64,000 nucleotides of DNA from DATBGZ01 sp036557785 (GCA_036557785.1 DATBGZ010000088.1:62001-126000); one strand, 5' to 3'. Shown: positions 12,139-21,270, numbered from the stretch's first letter. Program-made: numbers and translations. The notes: generated by a model not told the origin, from the sequence alone.

Positions 12139-13767
12139 ATGGACGCCGTGTCCGCCGTGCCGGAGCCGACCAACGAGCCGGTCGCCACCTATGCCCCGGG
12201 CAGCCCGGAGCGGGCGTCGCTGCAGCGCCGCCTCGGGGAGCTCGCCGCCGAGCGGATCGATCTGCCCATGACCATCGGCGGCGCCCAGCGCCCGGCCGCT
12301 GGCGAGGCGATCGAGGTCGTCCAACCCCACCGGTTCCGGCACGTGCTGGGCGTGACCGGCAACGCCACGCGCGAGGACGCGGCGGCGGCAGTGGCGGCGG
12401 CGAAGGCGGCCGCGCCGGGCTGGCGCGAGCTGCCCTACGAGGAGCGGGCAGCGGTCTTCCTCCGGGCGGCGGATCTCCTTGCGGGGCCGTGGCGGGACAC
12501 CGTCAACGGCGCGACCATCCTCGGCCAGTCCAAGTCCTGCCACCAGGCGGAGATCGACGCCGCGTGCGAACTCATCGACTTCCTCCGGTTTAACGTCCAC
12601 TTCGGACACAAGCTGCTCGCCGAGCAGCCACTCTCCACCAGGGGCACCTGGAACCGCTTCGACCACCGCCCCATCGAGGGCTTTGTCGTCGCCATCACCC
12701 CATTCAACTTCACCGCTATCGCGGGCAACCTGCCGACTGCGCCGGCGCTCATGGGTGCCACCGTGGTCTGGAAGCCGTCGGTGACCCAGGGGCTCGCGGC
12801 GCACTACACCATGCGGCTGCTCGAGGCGGCTGGGCTTCCGCCCGGCGTGATCAACCTGGTGACCGGCGACGGACGCGCCGTCAGCGAGGTCGCGCTGGCC
12901 GATCCCGACTTCGGTGGGCTGCACTTCACCGGCTCGACCGCAACCTTCAAGACCCTCTGGCGCACGATCGCCGACAACCTCGACCACTACCGGTCGTACC
13001 CGCGCATCGTCGGGGAGACCGGCGGCAAGGACTTCGTCATCGCGCATCCCAGCGCCGACCTCGAGGCGCTGCACACCGCGCTGATCCGCGGCGCCTTCGA
13101 GTACCAGGGCCAGAAGTGCTCAGCCGCCTCGCGCGCGTACGTGCCCCGGTCCTTGTGGGAGGCCGGATTGCGCGACAGCCTCGCCGCGACCGCGGACGGG
13201 CTGCGCTACGGCGATGTGGCGGACTTCGGCAACTTCGGTGGCGCCGTCATCGACCGGCGTTCCTTCGACCGCCTCTCGGCGGTCCTCGACCGGATCAAGA
13301 ACACCGGCGGGTGCACGGTGCTGTCCGGCGGTACCGCGGACGACAGCGAGGGGTACTTCGTCCGGCCGACGGTGGTCGAGTGCACCGACCCCGGTGACGA
13401 GGTCTTCACCACCGAGTACTTCGGCCCGATCCTGTCCGTCTATGTCTTCGACGACGCGGACTTCGAGGCGACCTTGGTGCAGGCGGAGAGCGCGGCACCG
13501 TACGGGTTGACCGGCGCGCTCTTCGCCACCGACCGCCGGGTCATCGAGTGGGCGTCGCAGAGGCTGCGTTACGCGGCGGGCAACTTCTACATCAACGACA
13601 AGCCGACCGGCGCGGTGGTCGGGCAGCAGCCCTTCGGCGGCGCGCGGGCCAGCGGCACCAACGACAAGGCCGGTTCGTGGCACAACCTCATGCGCTGGGT
13701 CTCACCGCGCGTGATCAAGGAGACCTTCGTGCCGCCAACGGACTTCCGCTACCCGCACATGGGCTGA
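12139..13767 (+). CDS. pruA: 1-pyrroline-5-carboxylate dehydrogenase
   Basis: This 542-residue aldehyde dehydrogenase oxidises glutamate-5-semialdehyde (P5C) to glutamate with NAD+, the second step of proline degradation. The catalytic Cys is at about residue 327 in GQKCSAASRAYVP, and the general-base Glu at about 293 in VGETGGKDFVI. The family-typical start region (RIDLPMTIGG) and end (FGGARASGTNDKAGS) are present. ATG 12139 is chosen because AGGAG lies 6 nt upstream at 12128-12132. The upstream region is shared with the divergent membrane-protein gene. No proline dehydrogenase gene is adjacent. Confidence 0.92.
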   Translation: MDAVSAVPEPTNEPVATYAPGSPERASLQRRLGELAAERIDLPMTIGGAQRPAAGEAIEVVQPHRFRHVLGVTGNATREDAAAAVAAAKAAAPGWRELPYEERAAVFLRAADLLAGPWRDTVNGATILGQSKSCHQAEIDAACELIDFLRFNVHFGHKLLAEQPLSTRGTWNRFDHRPIEGFVVAITPFNFTAIAGNLPTAPALMGATVVWKPSVTQGLAAHYTMRLLEAAGLPPGVINLVTGDGRAVSEVALADPDFGGLHFTGSTATFKTLWRTIADNLDHYRSYPRIVGETGGKDFVIAHPSADLEALHTALIRGAFEYQGQKCSAASRAYVPRSLWEAGLRDSLAATADGLRYGDVADFGNFGGAVIDRRSFDRLSAVLDRIKNTGGCTVLSGGTADDSEGYFVRPTVVECTDPGDEVFTTEYFGPILSVYVFDDADFEATLVQAESAAPYGLTGALFATDRRVIEWASQRLRYAAGNFYINDKPTGAVVGQQPFGGARASGTNDKAGSWHNLMRWVSPRVIKETFVPPTDFRYPHMG

Positions 13768-13820
13768 GGCAGTCCGCACCTGAGCCGACGCTGTCCGTAC
13801 CTGGGCTGACGCTGGCCCTC

Positions 13821-13839
13821 ACCGTCCCCGTTGGACGGT
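13821..13839 (+). terminator. Hairpin after pruA
   Basis: ACCGTCC, a 5-nt loop and GGACGGT form a perfect 7-bp stem 54 bp after the pruA stop, without a T-tract. The same stretch is preceded by imperfect 20-bp tandem repeats (13770-13815). It is a plausible terminator. The right arm overlaps a TTGGAC hexamer (13831) that could serve as the -35 of the helicase promoter, with TACGAT at 13856-13861. Confidence 0.45.
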
Positions 13840-13994
13840 CGTGCGCGCCACATGGTACGATTCCGCGTTCGCCGTCTGGCGCATGACTCGCCCACGTAGA
13901 GGGTAGAAGAACACCCGGTGTCGCTTCCCGGCTGTTCGCCCCCGGAGGCGTTACGGTCTGGAATTGCCCCAGCACCTGGAAGGGAAGCCGAAGC

Positions 13995-16900
13995 ATGTCG
14001 TCGACCCGGTCGAAAGATCGTGACCTGATCGCCACGACCGCGAACCTCGTCGAGTTCCTGCGGGACGTGGCCATGGCGCGGCAGAAGCGGGTCGTCGACG
14101 TCGCCGACTACAAGCTCGTGCAGTGGTTCGATGGCCTGCCCTCGGAGGTGCGGGTCGAGATCGAGGCCGGCCCGGGCGAGACGCTGCTGTCGATCCCTCG
14201 CCACCGGCCGGAGGCGCCGCCAAACCCCGGCAAGCTCGCGTCGTGGCTCGACGCGGAGGAACTCACCAACTCCGATCTCAAGGCGCCGGCACTGAAGGAG
14301 CAGGGAGCGGACTGGGCCATTGCCCGCCAGACCGACGGAACGCTCGGCACGCACGGCAAGCTGGTGACCCGGGCCGAGGCGCCCGGCATCCTCGACTCGT
14401 ACTACACCTACCTGGAGGGCTGGAAGAACTGGGCGGCGCGCGACCGCAAGCACAAGCCGTACCGGACCTGGTACAACGCGCTCGCCGAGGCGGCCCGGCT
14501 CGTGCGCGAGCAGGAGGACCAGTACGAGCTGGTCCTCGGCCTCGGGCTGCTGACCTGGCGTACGCCTGGTGGGACCGTGGTCCGCAACCACCTGATCACC
14601 ACCCGGCTCATCGCGGTCATCGACACGGCCAAGGATGAGGTGCGGCTCATGGTCGACCCCGACGCCGCGACCCGGGCCCAGGACCGCGAGGTGCTCGACG
14701 GCGAGGTCGGCTATGACCCCGTCCGGGTGGAGCAGGTGCACGACCAGATCCGCGACGAGGCCGTGGTCACGCCGCTGGTCGACAGCGAGGCCCTGCTCAA
14801 GCTCTGGGCCGAGCGCGCGCTGGACTCCGAGACCCGGTACGTCGCCGAGTGGAAGCCGCAACAGGTCGAGGAGAACCCGGTCGTGCGGCTGGCGCCCGCG
14901 GTCGTGCTGCGACGGCGCGAGCGGGCCAGCCTCATCGGGTACTACGACACGATGCTGCGGGCACTGCGCGGGGCCAAGGCTCAGGCGCCGCTCGGCCTGG
15001 CCCAGCTTGTCACGTCGATGGAGGCGACCGAACGCCTGGCCTGGCTGGAGGAGGAGGGCGCGGCCAGCGGCGAGGTGCTCGGGGCCGACCCGCTGTTCCC
15101 GCTGCCGGCCAACCCGGAGCAGATGCGCATCATGGAACGGCTGCGCGGCAACAACGGGGTGGTGGTGCAGGGTCCGCCCGGCACCGGCAAGACGCACACG
15201 ATCGCGAATCTCATGTCGGCGCTGCTCGCCCAGGGCCAGCGGGTGCTGGTGACCAGCCAGAAGGCGCAGGCGCTGCGCGTGCTGCGCGAGAAGCTGCCGG
15301 CCGAGGTCGCCAAGCTCTGCGTCTCCATCACCGATCTCGACCGGGGCGGCTCGGCCGAGCTCGAGGGCAGCGTCAAGGCGATGTCCAACCGGTACGCCGG
15401 GTTCGACCCGGTGGCCCATGACGCGCAGGTGGCCAAGGGCGAGCAGCGGCGCCATGAGCTGATGACAAGGGTCGATGAGCTCACCGAGGCCGTACGGCTG
15501 TTGCGTGAGTCCGAGACATATCCGCACCCGGAGGTGGTGCCCGGATACTCCGGCACACTCGCCGAGATCGCGGGTCGGCTGCGCGACGCCGCCCCCCGGC
15601 TCGGTTGGGTCCCCGTGCCCTTGCCCGATGGCCTGTCCGAGCCGCCGCTCGCAGCGGCCGACGCGGCGCAGCTGCTCGCCCTGCTGACGACCCAGACGCC
15701 GGCCCGGTTGGCCCGGACCAACCAGCGTCCGGTGGCGATGGAGGAGTATCCGGGCGTGGCGGATCTGGAGGCCCTGCTGGCCGCGGAGTCCTCGGCCCGC
15801 CAGGTCGCCGAGCTCGGTGCCACCGACGTCTCCCGACATCTGTCCAGTTTGGACGAAGGCCTGCTCGCCAGCCTTCTGGCGCAGGTGGAGGCCGCACGCC
15901 AGCTCACGAGCCTGCTCGGGCTCGGTCTCGACGCCACGGCCTGGAGCCTCGATGACTGGGCCGTGCGGGCGATCCGGGACGGCCTCGGCGGGCACAACGC
16001 GACCCTGTGGGCGCAGATCGGCGCCGGGAGACAGCAGTTGGTCGAGGCCCAGCAGGCGTTGTCGGAGCTGGGCTTCCGCGACATCGCGGTCGGCGGGCCG
16101 CCGATGTCGCCGACCGCGCGATACAACGTCATCAGGCCTCTGCACGAGATGCTCCAGGCCGGTGGTCGGCTCCGGTCGACGTTCAAGCCGGTCGAGCAGC
16201 GCGACGCCGACCCGGTGCTGGAGAAGACCACAGTGGACGGTCTTCCCATCACCACGGCCGAGCAGGTCGACGTGCTGCACCGCGCGCTCAAGGCGCAGGC
16301 GGCGATGGAGACGGTTGGTCGCGGCTTCACCATCGTGGGGGCGACGGTGACGGGCACGCCGGACGAGTCGGTGCACCAGTCGGTGGCCCGGGTCGTCGAC
16401 CTCTACGCGCGCCTGGATCTGGTGCAGCGCTTCCTCACGGCGGTCACCGCCATCAGGACGGCGCTGACGACCACCCAGTCGTTCCTGCCCCTGACCAGTC
16501 CGAGCGAGTGGCAGGACTTCATCACCGCTCTCGATGGCGTACGGCTGCGGGTGACGGCGGACGCCGCGTCCGCGAAGCTCACCGGCCTCGCCGAACGGCT
16601 GGCGGCCGATGGCGCGGCGCCGGACGCGCCACCCGAGCTCGCCCAGGCCGCGGTGGCCGTGGCCGGCCGCGACCGGGACGGCTACGCCCGCGCGATGACC
16701 GGGCTCGGCGCGGTCGCCCACGAGATCGCCGAGCAGGCCCGCTGCGAGGAGTTGCTCGCCACGCTGCGCAGCCGCCATCCCGCCCTCGCCGAGCTTCTTC
16801 TGTCCACGCTGGACAGTGCCGACTGGTCGGAGCGGGTCGCCGCCTGGGACGAGGCCTTCGACTGGGCCCGGGCGAACACGTTCTTCCAGCAGCAGCGACA

Positions 16901-18551
16901 GGTCGGCCGCGAGCAGCAGCTCGAGGCCGAGCTGGCGGACACGATCAGCCGGCTGCGGCAGGAGGCGGCGTCGCTGGCCGCGGTGCGGGCATGGGGACAC
17001 TGCCTGCGGCGGATGACCGCGCACCAGGCCCAGGCGCTGCAGGCCTACGAACAGCACATGCGCGCGCTGGGCAAGGGCACCGGCAAGTACGCCGCCAAGT
17101 TCCGCAGCCTGGCGCGTCAGGCGATGCGCGAGGCGCGAAACGCCGTGCCGGCGTGGATCATGCCGCTCGACGTGGTGCTGGAGACGCTGGCCCCGATCCG
17201 GGACTCCTTCGACGTGGTGATCGTCGATGAGGCGAGCCAGGCGAGCATCGAGGACCTGTTCCTGCTCTGGTTGGCGCCGCGGGTGATCGTCGTCGGCGAC
17301 GACAAGCAGTGTGCACCGTCGCAGGTACGCCTCGGCGAGCTCGAACCGATATTCAGCAAGCTCAACGCGTACCTCCCCGACCTGCCCGGCTACCTGCGCG
17401 ATGCCTTCACCCCACGGTCGAGCCTGTTCGACCTGCTGCGCACCCGGTTCGGCGCGGTCATCCCCCTGCGCGAGCACTTCCGCTGCATGCCCGAGATCAT
17501 CGAGTTCTCGTCGCGCCAGTTCTACGCCGATGAGCCGCTTGTGCCGCTGCGTCAGTTCGGCGCGGACCGGCTGCCGCCGCTGCGCGCGGTGCGCGTCCAG
17601 ACGGCGGTCACCGAGGGCAGCAACACCCGGCTGCGTAACCCGGTCGAGGCCGAGGCGATCGTGAGCCAGATCGAGCAGTGCCTCGCCGACCCCGCCTACG
17701 CCGGCAAGACCATGGGCGTCGTGGTGCTGCAGGGCACCGGGCAGGTCCAGCTTCTGCAGCGACTGCTGCTGGAGCGGGTCGACCCGAAGGAGTGGGAGGC
17801 CCGGCGGCTGCGCGTGGGCACTCCGCCGGACTTTCAGGGCGACGAGCGCGACGTCATCTTCGTCTCGCTCGTGATCGCCGAGAAGCGTGCCGCGATCACC
17901 GGCACCGAGTGGCAGCGCCGGTTCAACGTCGCCGCATCCCGCGCGCGCGACCAGCTGTGGCTGTTCCACTCCATCGGGCTGGACCAGCTCACGCCCATCG
18001 ACCTGCGCGCGTCGCTGCTCGCCTACGTGCTCAACCCGCCGCCGGCGCTGCTGGCCGAGCCGCTGGTCGACGTGACCCCCGACGAGCCGCACCCGGCGTT
18101 CCGCTCGCTGTTCGATCAGCGGGTCTTCTGTCGGGTCGCTGCCAAGGGCTACCACGTCACGCCCCAGGTCCAGGTCAACGGGCGCAGCATCGACCTGGTC
18201 GTGACGGGCGCCAAGGGTCGCCTGGCGATCGGGTGCGACGGCCGGTCGTGGCCGGGCACAGCCGCCCAGCACGCCACGGACCTGGACCGGGAGCGCGAGC
18301 TGCAGCGCGCGGGGTGGCGCTTCTGGCGGGTGCGCGAGAGCGAGTTCCGGTACGACCCGGAGGTCGCGCTCGGCTCGCTCTGGTCGACCCTGCGCAAGCT
18401 CGGGATCACCAAGTTCGACCCGGCGGACTTCGCCGGGGTCGCCTCGTCCGCAAGCGAATGGACACCCGCGGCGCTCTCCGCGGTCGAGGGGCTCGATGGG
18501 CTCGATGGAGACTCGCCCGAGGAGCTCGACGATCTCCAGCTCGCCCGCTGA
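13995..18551 (+). CDS. SF1 helicase with C-terminal Vsr/MTES_1575-like nuclease domain
   Basis: This 1518-residue protein begins at ATG 13995 after GGAAGGGA. Residues 1-370 are an uncharacterised N-terminal region. Walker A (GPPGTGKTHTIANL) is at about 393. Motif II reads VDEASQAS near 1078, followed by VVGDDKQCAPS near 1100, FRCMPEIIEFSS, FQGDERDVIFVS and FNVAASRARDQLW, all typical of DNA2/Upf1-like superfamily 1 helicases. About 670 residues are inserted between Walker A and motif II. Residues 1366-1480 form a Vsr/restriction-endonuclease-like domain (VNGRSIDLVV, then AIGCDG, then RERELQRAGWRFWRVRESEF). Family members usually have Glu where this protein has Gly in AIGCDG. Similar helicase-nuclease fusions occur in anti-phage systems, but no partner defence gene is seen. 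Role unproven. Confidence 0.8.
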   Translation: MSSTRSKDRDLIATTANLVEFLRDVAMARQKRVVDVADYKLVQWFDGLPSEVRVEIEAGPGETLLSIPRHRPEAPPNPGKLASWLDAEELTNSDLKAPALKEQGADWAIARQTDGTLGTHGKLVTRAEAPGILDSYYTYLEGWKNWAARDRKHKPYRTWYNALAEAARLVREQEDQYELVLGLGLLTWRTPGGTVVRNHLITTRLIAVIDTAKDEVRLMVDPDAATRAQDREVLDGEVGYDPVRVEQVHDQIRDEAVVTPLVDSEALLKLWAERALDSETRYVAEWKPQQVEENPVVRLAPAVVLRRRERASLIGYYDTMLRALRGAKAQAPLGLAQLVTSMEATERLAWLEEEGAASGEVLGADPLFPLPANPEQMRIMERLRGNNGVVVQGPPGTGKTHTIANLMSALLAQGQRVLVTSQKAQALRVLREKLPAEVAKLCVSITDLDRGGSAELEGSVKAMSNRYAGFDPVAHDAQVAKGEQRRHELMTRVDELTEAVRLLRESETYPHPEVVPGYSGTLAEIAGRLRDAAPRLGWVPVPLPDGLSEPPLAAADAAQLLALLTTQTPARLARTNQRPVAMEEYPGVADLEALLAAESSARQVAELGATDVSRHLSSLDEGLLASLLAQVEAARQLTSLLGLGLDATAWSLDDWAVRAIRDGLGGHNATLWAQIGAGRQQLVEAQQALSELGFRDIAVGGPPMSPTARYNVIRPLHEMLQAGGRLRSTFKPVEQRDADPVLEKTTVDGLPITTAEQVDVLHRALKAQAAMETVGRGFTIVGATVTGTPDESVHQSVARVVDLYARLDLVQRFLTAVTAIRTALTTTQSFLPLTSPSEWQDFITALDGVRLRVTADAASAKLTGLAERLAADGAAPDAPPELAQAAVAVAGRDRDGYARAMTGLGAVAHEIAEQARCEELLATLRSRHPALAELLLSTLDSADWSERVAAWDEAFDWARANTFFQQQRQVGREQQLEAELADTISRLRQEAASLAAVRAWGHCLRRMTAHQAQALQAYEQHMRALGKGTGKYAAKFRSLARQAMREARNAVPAWIMPLDVVLETLAPIRDSFDVVIVDEASQASIEDLFLLWLAPRVIVVGDDKQCAPSQVRLGELEPIFSKLNAYLPDLPGYLRDAFTPRSSLFDLLRTRFGAVIPLREHFRCMPEIIEFSSRQFYADEPLVPLRQFGADRLPPLRAVRVQTAVTEGSNTRLRNPVEAEAIVSQIEQCLADPAYAGKTMGVVVLQGTGQVQLLQRLLLERVDPKEWEARRLRVGTPPDFQGDERDVIFVSLVIAEKRAAITGTEWQRRFNVAASRARDQLWLFHSIGLDQLTPIDLRASLLAYVLNPPPALLAEPLVDVTPDEPHPAFRSLFDQRVFCRVAAKGYHVTPQVQVNGRSIDLVVTGAKGRLAIGCDGRSWPGTAAQHATDLDRERELQRAGWRFWRVRESEFRYDPEVALGSLWSTLRKLGITKFDPADFAGVASSASEWTPAALSAVEGLDGLDGDSPEELDDLQLAR

Positions 18552-18559
18552 CCGGCGAA

Positions 18560-19126
18560 CTACTCGTCGTCGGCCGGGCCCGGACCGCGCCGCCGGAGCT
18601 GCTCGACCGTACCCATGGCCTTGCGGAGCTGAGCCAGCCACTCGTCGCTGTGCTCGCCGACGAGACGCACGCACCAGGCCAGGGCCTCGGAGCGGGACCG
18701 GGCAACGCCGGCGTCGACGAGAGTGTCGAGCACGCGCCGCTCGGGCTGGCGGAGCCGGGTCATCACCGGTGCCGAGTAGGTGCTGAACATCCGCGTCGTG
18801 GTGCCCGCGACGACGCCCCAGGCGACTTTGCGCCGATACCGGTGCTCGAGCTGTTGGGCCAGGCGGATCCGCCGGTCGCGCGTCTCCTCCCGGAATGCGG
18901 CGATGCGCCCGTCCTCGGCCGCGGCGCGCTCGGCGTCGGTCGCCGAATCCGCCACGCTCGGACCGCTCAGCGTGCCCACGATGAGGATCTCGTCGCGGTC
19001 GATCACTATCTCGGGTGCGCCGGTGAACCACTCCGACGGCAGTGCGCCCCCGATCCACGCCACCGCGTCGTCGGTCGGCGGTGGCTCCGCGTGCGCGCCT
19101 CCCCTGCCTCGTCCGAACGCCTCCAT
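18560..19126 (-). CDS. Conserved hypothetical protein next to PadR
   Basis: I do not recognise this 188-residue protein. It starts at ATG 19126 with AGGAGG just upstream (19129-19136 region). The N-terminal part is strand-rich (EWFTGAPEIVIDRDEILIVG). A charged helical segment (AAFREETRDRRIRLAQQLEHRYRRKVAWG) follows. The C-terminal part resembles a ribbon-helix-helix-like or helical module (RVLDTLVDAGVARSRSEALAWCVRLVGEH). It has no membrane segment. It is divergent from a PadR regulator, and a run of TTACA repeats sits in its promoter, so PadR control is likely. It is convergent to the helicase gene, with 8 bp between the stops. Confidence 0.6.
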   Translation of the reverse strand: MEAFGRGRGGAHAEPPPTDDAVAWIGGALPSEWFTGAPEIVIDRDEILIVGTLSGPSVADSATDAERAAAEDGRIAAFREETRDRRIRLAQQLEHRYRRKVAWGVVAGTTTRMFSTYSAPVMTRLRQPERRVLDTLVDAGVARSRSEALAWCVRLVGEHSDEWLAQLRKAMGTVEQLRRRGPGPADDE

Positions 19127-19145
19127 GGCCTCCTCCTTTACGCCA

Positions 19146-19175
19146 TTACACGGCTTACAGCATTACAGCATCACA
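19146..19175. promoter_or_regulatory. Array of TTACA direct repeats in a divergent promoter
   Basis: TTACA occurs at 19146, 19155 and 19163, and TCACA follows at 19171, at 9-, 8- and 8-bp spacing; a partial TTTAC at 19137 extends the series. In the orientation of the hypothetical gene these read TGTAA and overlap any reasonable -10 and 5' leader, immediately before its ribosome-binding site. Such a short-period array suggests cooperative operator sites or slippage. Confidence 0.55.
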
Positions 19176-19304
19176 GGCGAGCCGCAAGAGGGAGCCGTAC
19201 GCCCGGATGATCACTGTGCCGGCCGGCGTGCACCACCCGTCGCCGGTCACCTGTGCACCGTCGCCCCGCGACGGTCCAGTCGGGACGGTGACGGTCCCTT
19301 CGGG

Positions 19305-19316
19305 ACAGTGCACTGT
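19305..19316. promoter_or_regulatory. Perfect 12-bp palindrome upstream of PadR
   Basis: ACAGTGCACTGT is a perfect palindrome 57 bp before the padR start. It is preceded at 19294-19306 by a GTCCC-TTC-GGGAC hairpin. Position and symmetry fit an autoregulatory PadR operator. No binding data can be read from the sequence. Confidence 0.5.
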
Positions 19317-19373
19317 GGAATGAATCTGCCGAAATTCTGGACAGCGGGCCGGTTTGATGGCAGCGTAGGCGCC

Positions 19374-19886
19374 ATGGCAGAAACAGTGAACGCGACCGCG
19401 GCTGCCCTGCTCGGGCTGCTGCACGAGGCGCCGATGACCGGTGGCCAGCTGATGGCCTCCGCCGAGCGCCGGCTCGGACCGTACTGGTCGATGACGCGCA
19501 GCCAGGTCTACCGGGAGCTGCCGGCGCTGGCCGAGATGGGCTTCGTGAAGCTGGGCAAGCCGGGCCCACGGGCCAGCCAGCCGTACTCGATCACCCCGGC
19601 CGGAAAGCGCGCCTTCGCCAGGTGGCTGTCGGAGGAGCCCGGCACGGAGTCCCTGCGCAACCCCGTCGCCCTCCGGGTGGCGTTCGGTTCGCACCACGGC
19701 GCCAGCGCGCTCAAGGAGCTCTACGACAAGGCGACCGAGGCCCACAACAAGGCGCTGGCCGAGATCCGCGAGCAGTCCCGGCTCGTGAAGGCCGACGGGG
19801 ACAACTACGGGGCCGCGGCGCTGGAGTTCGCAGTCGCCTACCACAAGGCGGCGCTCGCCTGGCTGAAGTCCGCCCCGGTGCGCTGA
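19374..19886 (+). CDS. PadR-family transcriptional regulator
   Basis: This 170-residue protein has an N-terminal winged helix (AALLGLLHEAPMTGGQLMASAE, then SQVYRELPALAEMGFVKLG) characteristic of PadR. The C-terminal half is helical and probably makes the dimer coiled coil (ALKELYDKATEAHNKALAEIREQ). PadR proteins are usually small-molecule-responsive repressors. The ATG at 19374 is taken because the conserved wing begins right after it. The gene is divergent from the hypothetical gene at 18560, and the 247-bp region between them holds two candidate operator structures. Confidence 0.88.
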   Translation: MAETVNATAAALLGLLHEAPMTGGQLMASAERRLGPYWSMTRSQVYRELPALAEMGFVKLGKPGPRASQPYSITPAGKRAFARWLSEEPGTESLRNPVALRVAFGSHHGASALKELYDKATEAHNKALAEIREQSRLVKADGDNYGAAALEFAVAYHKAALAWLKSAPVR

Positions 19887-20023
19887 ACCTCCTCCGCTCG
19901 CGGCCGCGGGGCTCGACGCCGGCGTAGCCGTCTGAGCCGGATACTCTTGGTGGTCGCGACCGAGCGCTTGCGCGAGGTCCATCGAGCACGTCATGCGCGT
20001 GCCGAGCGGAGGGAGGCGGGCGC

Positions 20024-21136
20024 GTGACCAACGACGATCTGTCCGAACAGCTCGGGGGCCTCGACGCGACCCTGCGCAACCTCGAGGTCGTGCTCGACCT
20101 TGACCGGATGCGCAAGGAGAAGGCGGAGCTGGAGGAGCAGGCGTCGGCGCCCGACCTGTGGGACGACCCCGCCAAGGCCCAGGGCGTGACCTCCCGGCTC
20201 TCCCACGTGCAGAGCGAGATCAACCGGGTAGAGCGGCTACGCTCACGGCTCGACGACGCGACCGTGATGCTCGAGCTCGCCGAGTCCGAGTCCGACGCTG
20301 GCGCCGCTGCCGAGGTCGCGGCCGAGATCGTGGTCCTGCGCAAGGCGATCGACGAGCTCGAGGTTCGCACGCTGCTCTCCGGCGAGTACGACGCGCGGGA
20401 GGCGTTGGTGACGATCCGCTCCGGCGCGGGCGGGGTGGACGCGGCCGACTTCGCCGAGATGCTGCTGCGCATGTACCTGCGGTGGGCCGAGCGGCACGGC
20501 TACCCGACCGAGGTCTACGACACCTCGTACGCCGAGGAGGCGGGGCTGAAGTCCGCGACCTTCGCGGTGAAGACCCCGTACGCCTACGGCACGCTCTCAG
20601 TCGAGGCCGGCACCCACCGTCTCGTGCGCATCAGCCCGTTCGACAACCAGGGGCGCCGGCAGACCTCGTTCGCGGCAGTCGAGGTGGTGCCCGTGGTCGA
20701 GCAGACCGACCAGATCGACATCCCCGAGGATGATCTGCGCATCGACGTCTACCGGTCTTCTGGCCCCGGCGGACAGGGCGTGAACACCACCGACTCCGCG
20801 GTGCGCATCACCCACCTGCCCACCGGCATCGTGGTGAGCTGCCAGAACGAGCGTTCCCAGCTGCAGAACAAGGCGACCGCGATGGGCGTGCTCAAGGCGA
20901 AGCTGCTCGACCGCAAGCGCGCCGAGGACGCGGCGAAGATGGACGCGCTGCGGGGCGATGTCGCGGGCTCATGGGGAGACCAGATGCGTTCCTACGTCCT
21001 GCACCCCTATCAGATGGTCAAGGACCTGCGCACCGAGCACGAGACCGGCAATCCGGCAGCGGTCTTCGACGGCGAGCTCGACGCCTTCATCGAGGCGGGC
21101 ATCCGCTGGCGCCGACAGCGTGGCCAGCAGTCGTGA
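20024..21136 (+). CDS. prfB: Peptide chain release factor 2
   Basis: This 370-residue RF2 ends translation at UGA and UAA. The stop-recognition motif SPF lies at about residues 204-206 and the peptidyl-hydrolysis motif GGQ at 249-251 (GPGGQGVNTTDSAV). The frame is continuous from GTG 20024, preceded by GGAGGGAGG, so the programmed +1 frameshift that autoregulates prfB in many bacteria is absent. The stop codon at 21134-21136 lies inside a copy of the 62-bp repeat element described separately. prfB followed by ftsE-ftsX is a conserved actinobacterial order. Confidence 0.97.
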   Translation: MTNDDLSEQLGGLDATLRNLEVVLDLDRMRKEKAELEEQASAPDLWDDPAKAQGVTSRLSHVQSEINRVERLRSRLDDATVMLELAESESDAGAAAEVAAEIVVLRKAIDELEVRTLLSGEYDAREALVTIRSGAGGVDAADFAEMLLRMYLRWAERHGYPTEVYDTSYAEEAGLKSATFAVKTPYAYGTLSVEAGTHRLVRISPFDNQGRRQTSFAAVEVVPVVEQTDQIDIPEDDLRIDVYRSSGPGGQGVNTTDSAVRITHLPTGIVVSCQNERSQLQNKATAMGVLKAKLLDRKRAEDAAKMDALRGDVAGSWGDQMRSYVLHPYQMVKDLRTEHETGNPAAVFDGELDAFIEAGIRWRRQRGQQS

Positions 21137-21192
21137 TCGCGAGCAGATGTGCGTTATTGATCTCCAATCACGGGCATATGCCCTAGATCAAC
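21131..21192 (-). repeat. 62-bp intergenic hairpin element, copy 1 (degenerate)
   Basis: Read on the minus strand it starts GTTGATCTAGGGCAT and matches the copy at 48693 at 34 of its first 39 positions. The far arm has decayed, so the outer stem is imperfect, although GGGCATATGCCC remains as an inner palindrome. It begins just before, and contains, the prfB stop codon. Confidence 0.7.
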
Positions 21193-21234
21193 ACGCGGTT
21201 TCCGCGACACTCGCCACGCCCATCGCGCATGGTG

Positions 21235-21262
21235 TTGGCGTTTGAGCCGCGACGCGTAGACT
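21235..21262 (+). promoter_or_regulatory. Candidate leaderless promoter for ftsE
   Basis: TTGGCG (21235-21240), a 16-bp spacer and TAGACT (21257-21262) resemble an actinobacterial SigA promoter. The ftsE GTG follows 8 nt after the -10, about where transcription would start, and there is no ribosome-binding site, so the mRNA is probably leaderless. Confidence 0.6.
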
Positions 21263-21270
21263 TCCGACCC

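Noticed and set aside
13749..19058. A 1769-codon open frame on the minus strand opposite the helicase
   Set aside because: It is antisense to a helicase with clear motifs, is Arg/Leu/His/Gln-rich in the manner of GC-skewed shadow frames, and has no recognisable domain.
13995..19886. A multi-gene defence island around the helicase
   Set aside because: Neighbours are pruA, a PadR pair and prfB; no toxin, methylase, STAND or retron-type gene is present, so only the single protein is a defence candidate.
20024..20110. Programmed frameshift in prfB
   Set aside because: The frame is continuous from GTG 20024 through the GGQ motif, with no internal in-frame TGA or slippery CTT-TGA, so no frameshift is needed.
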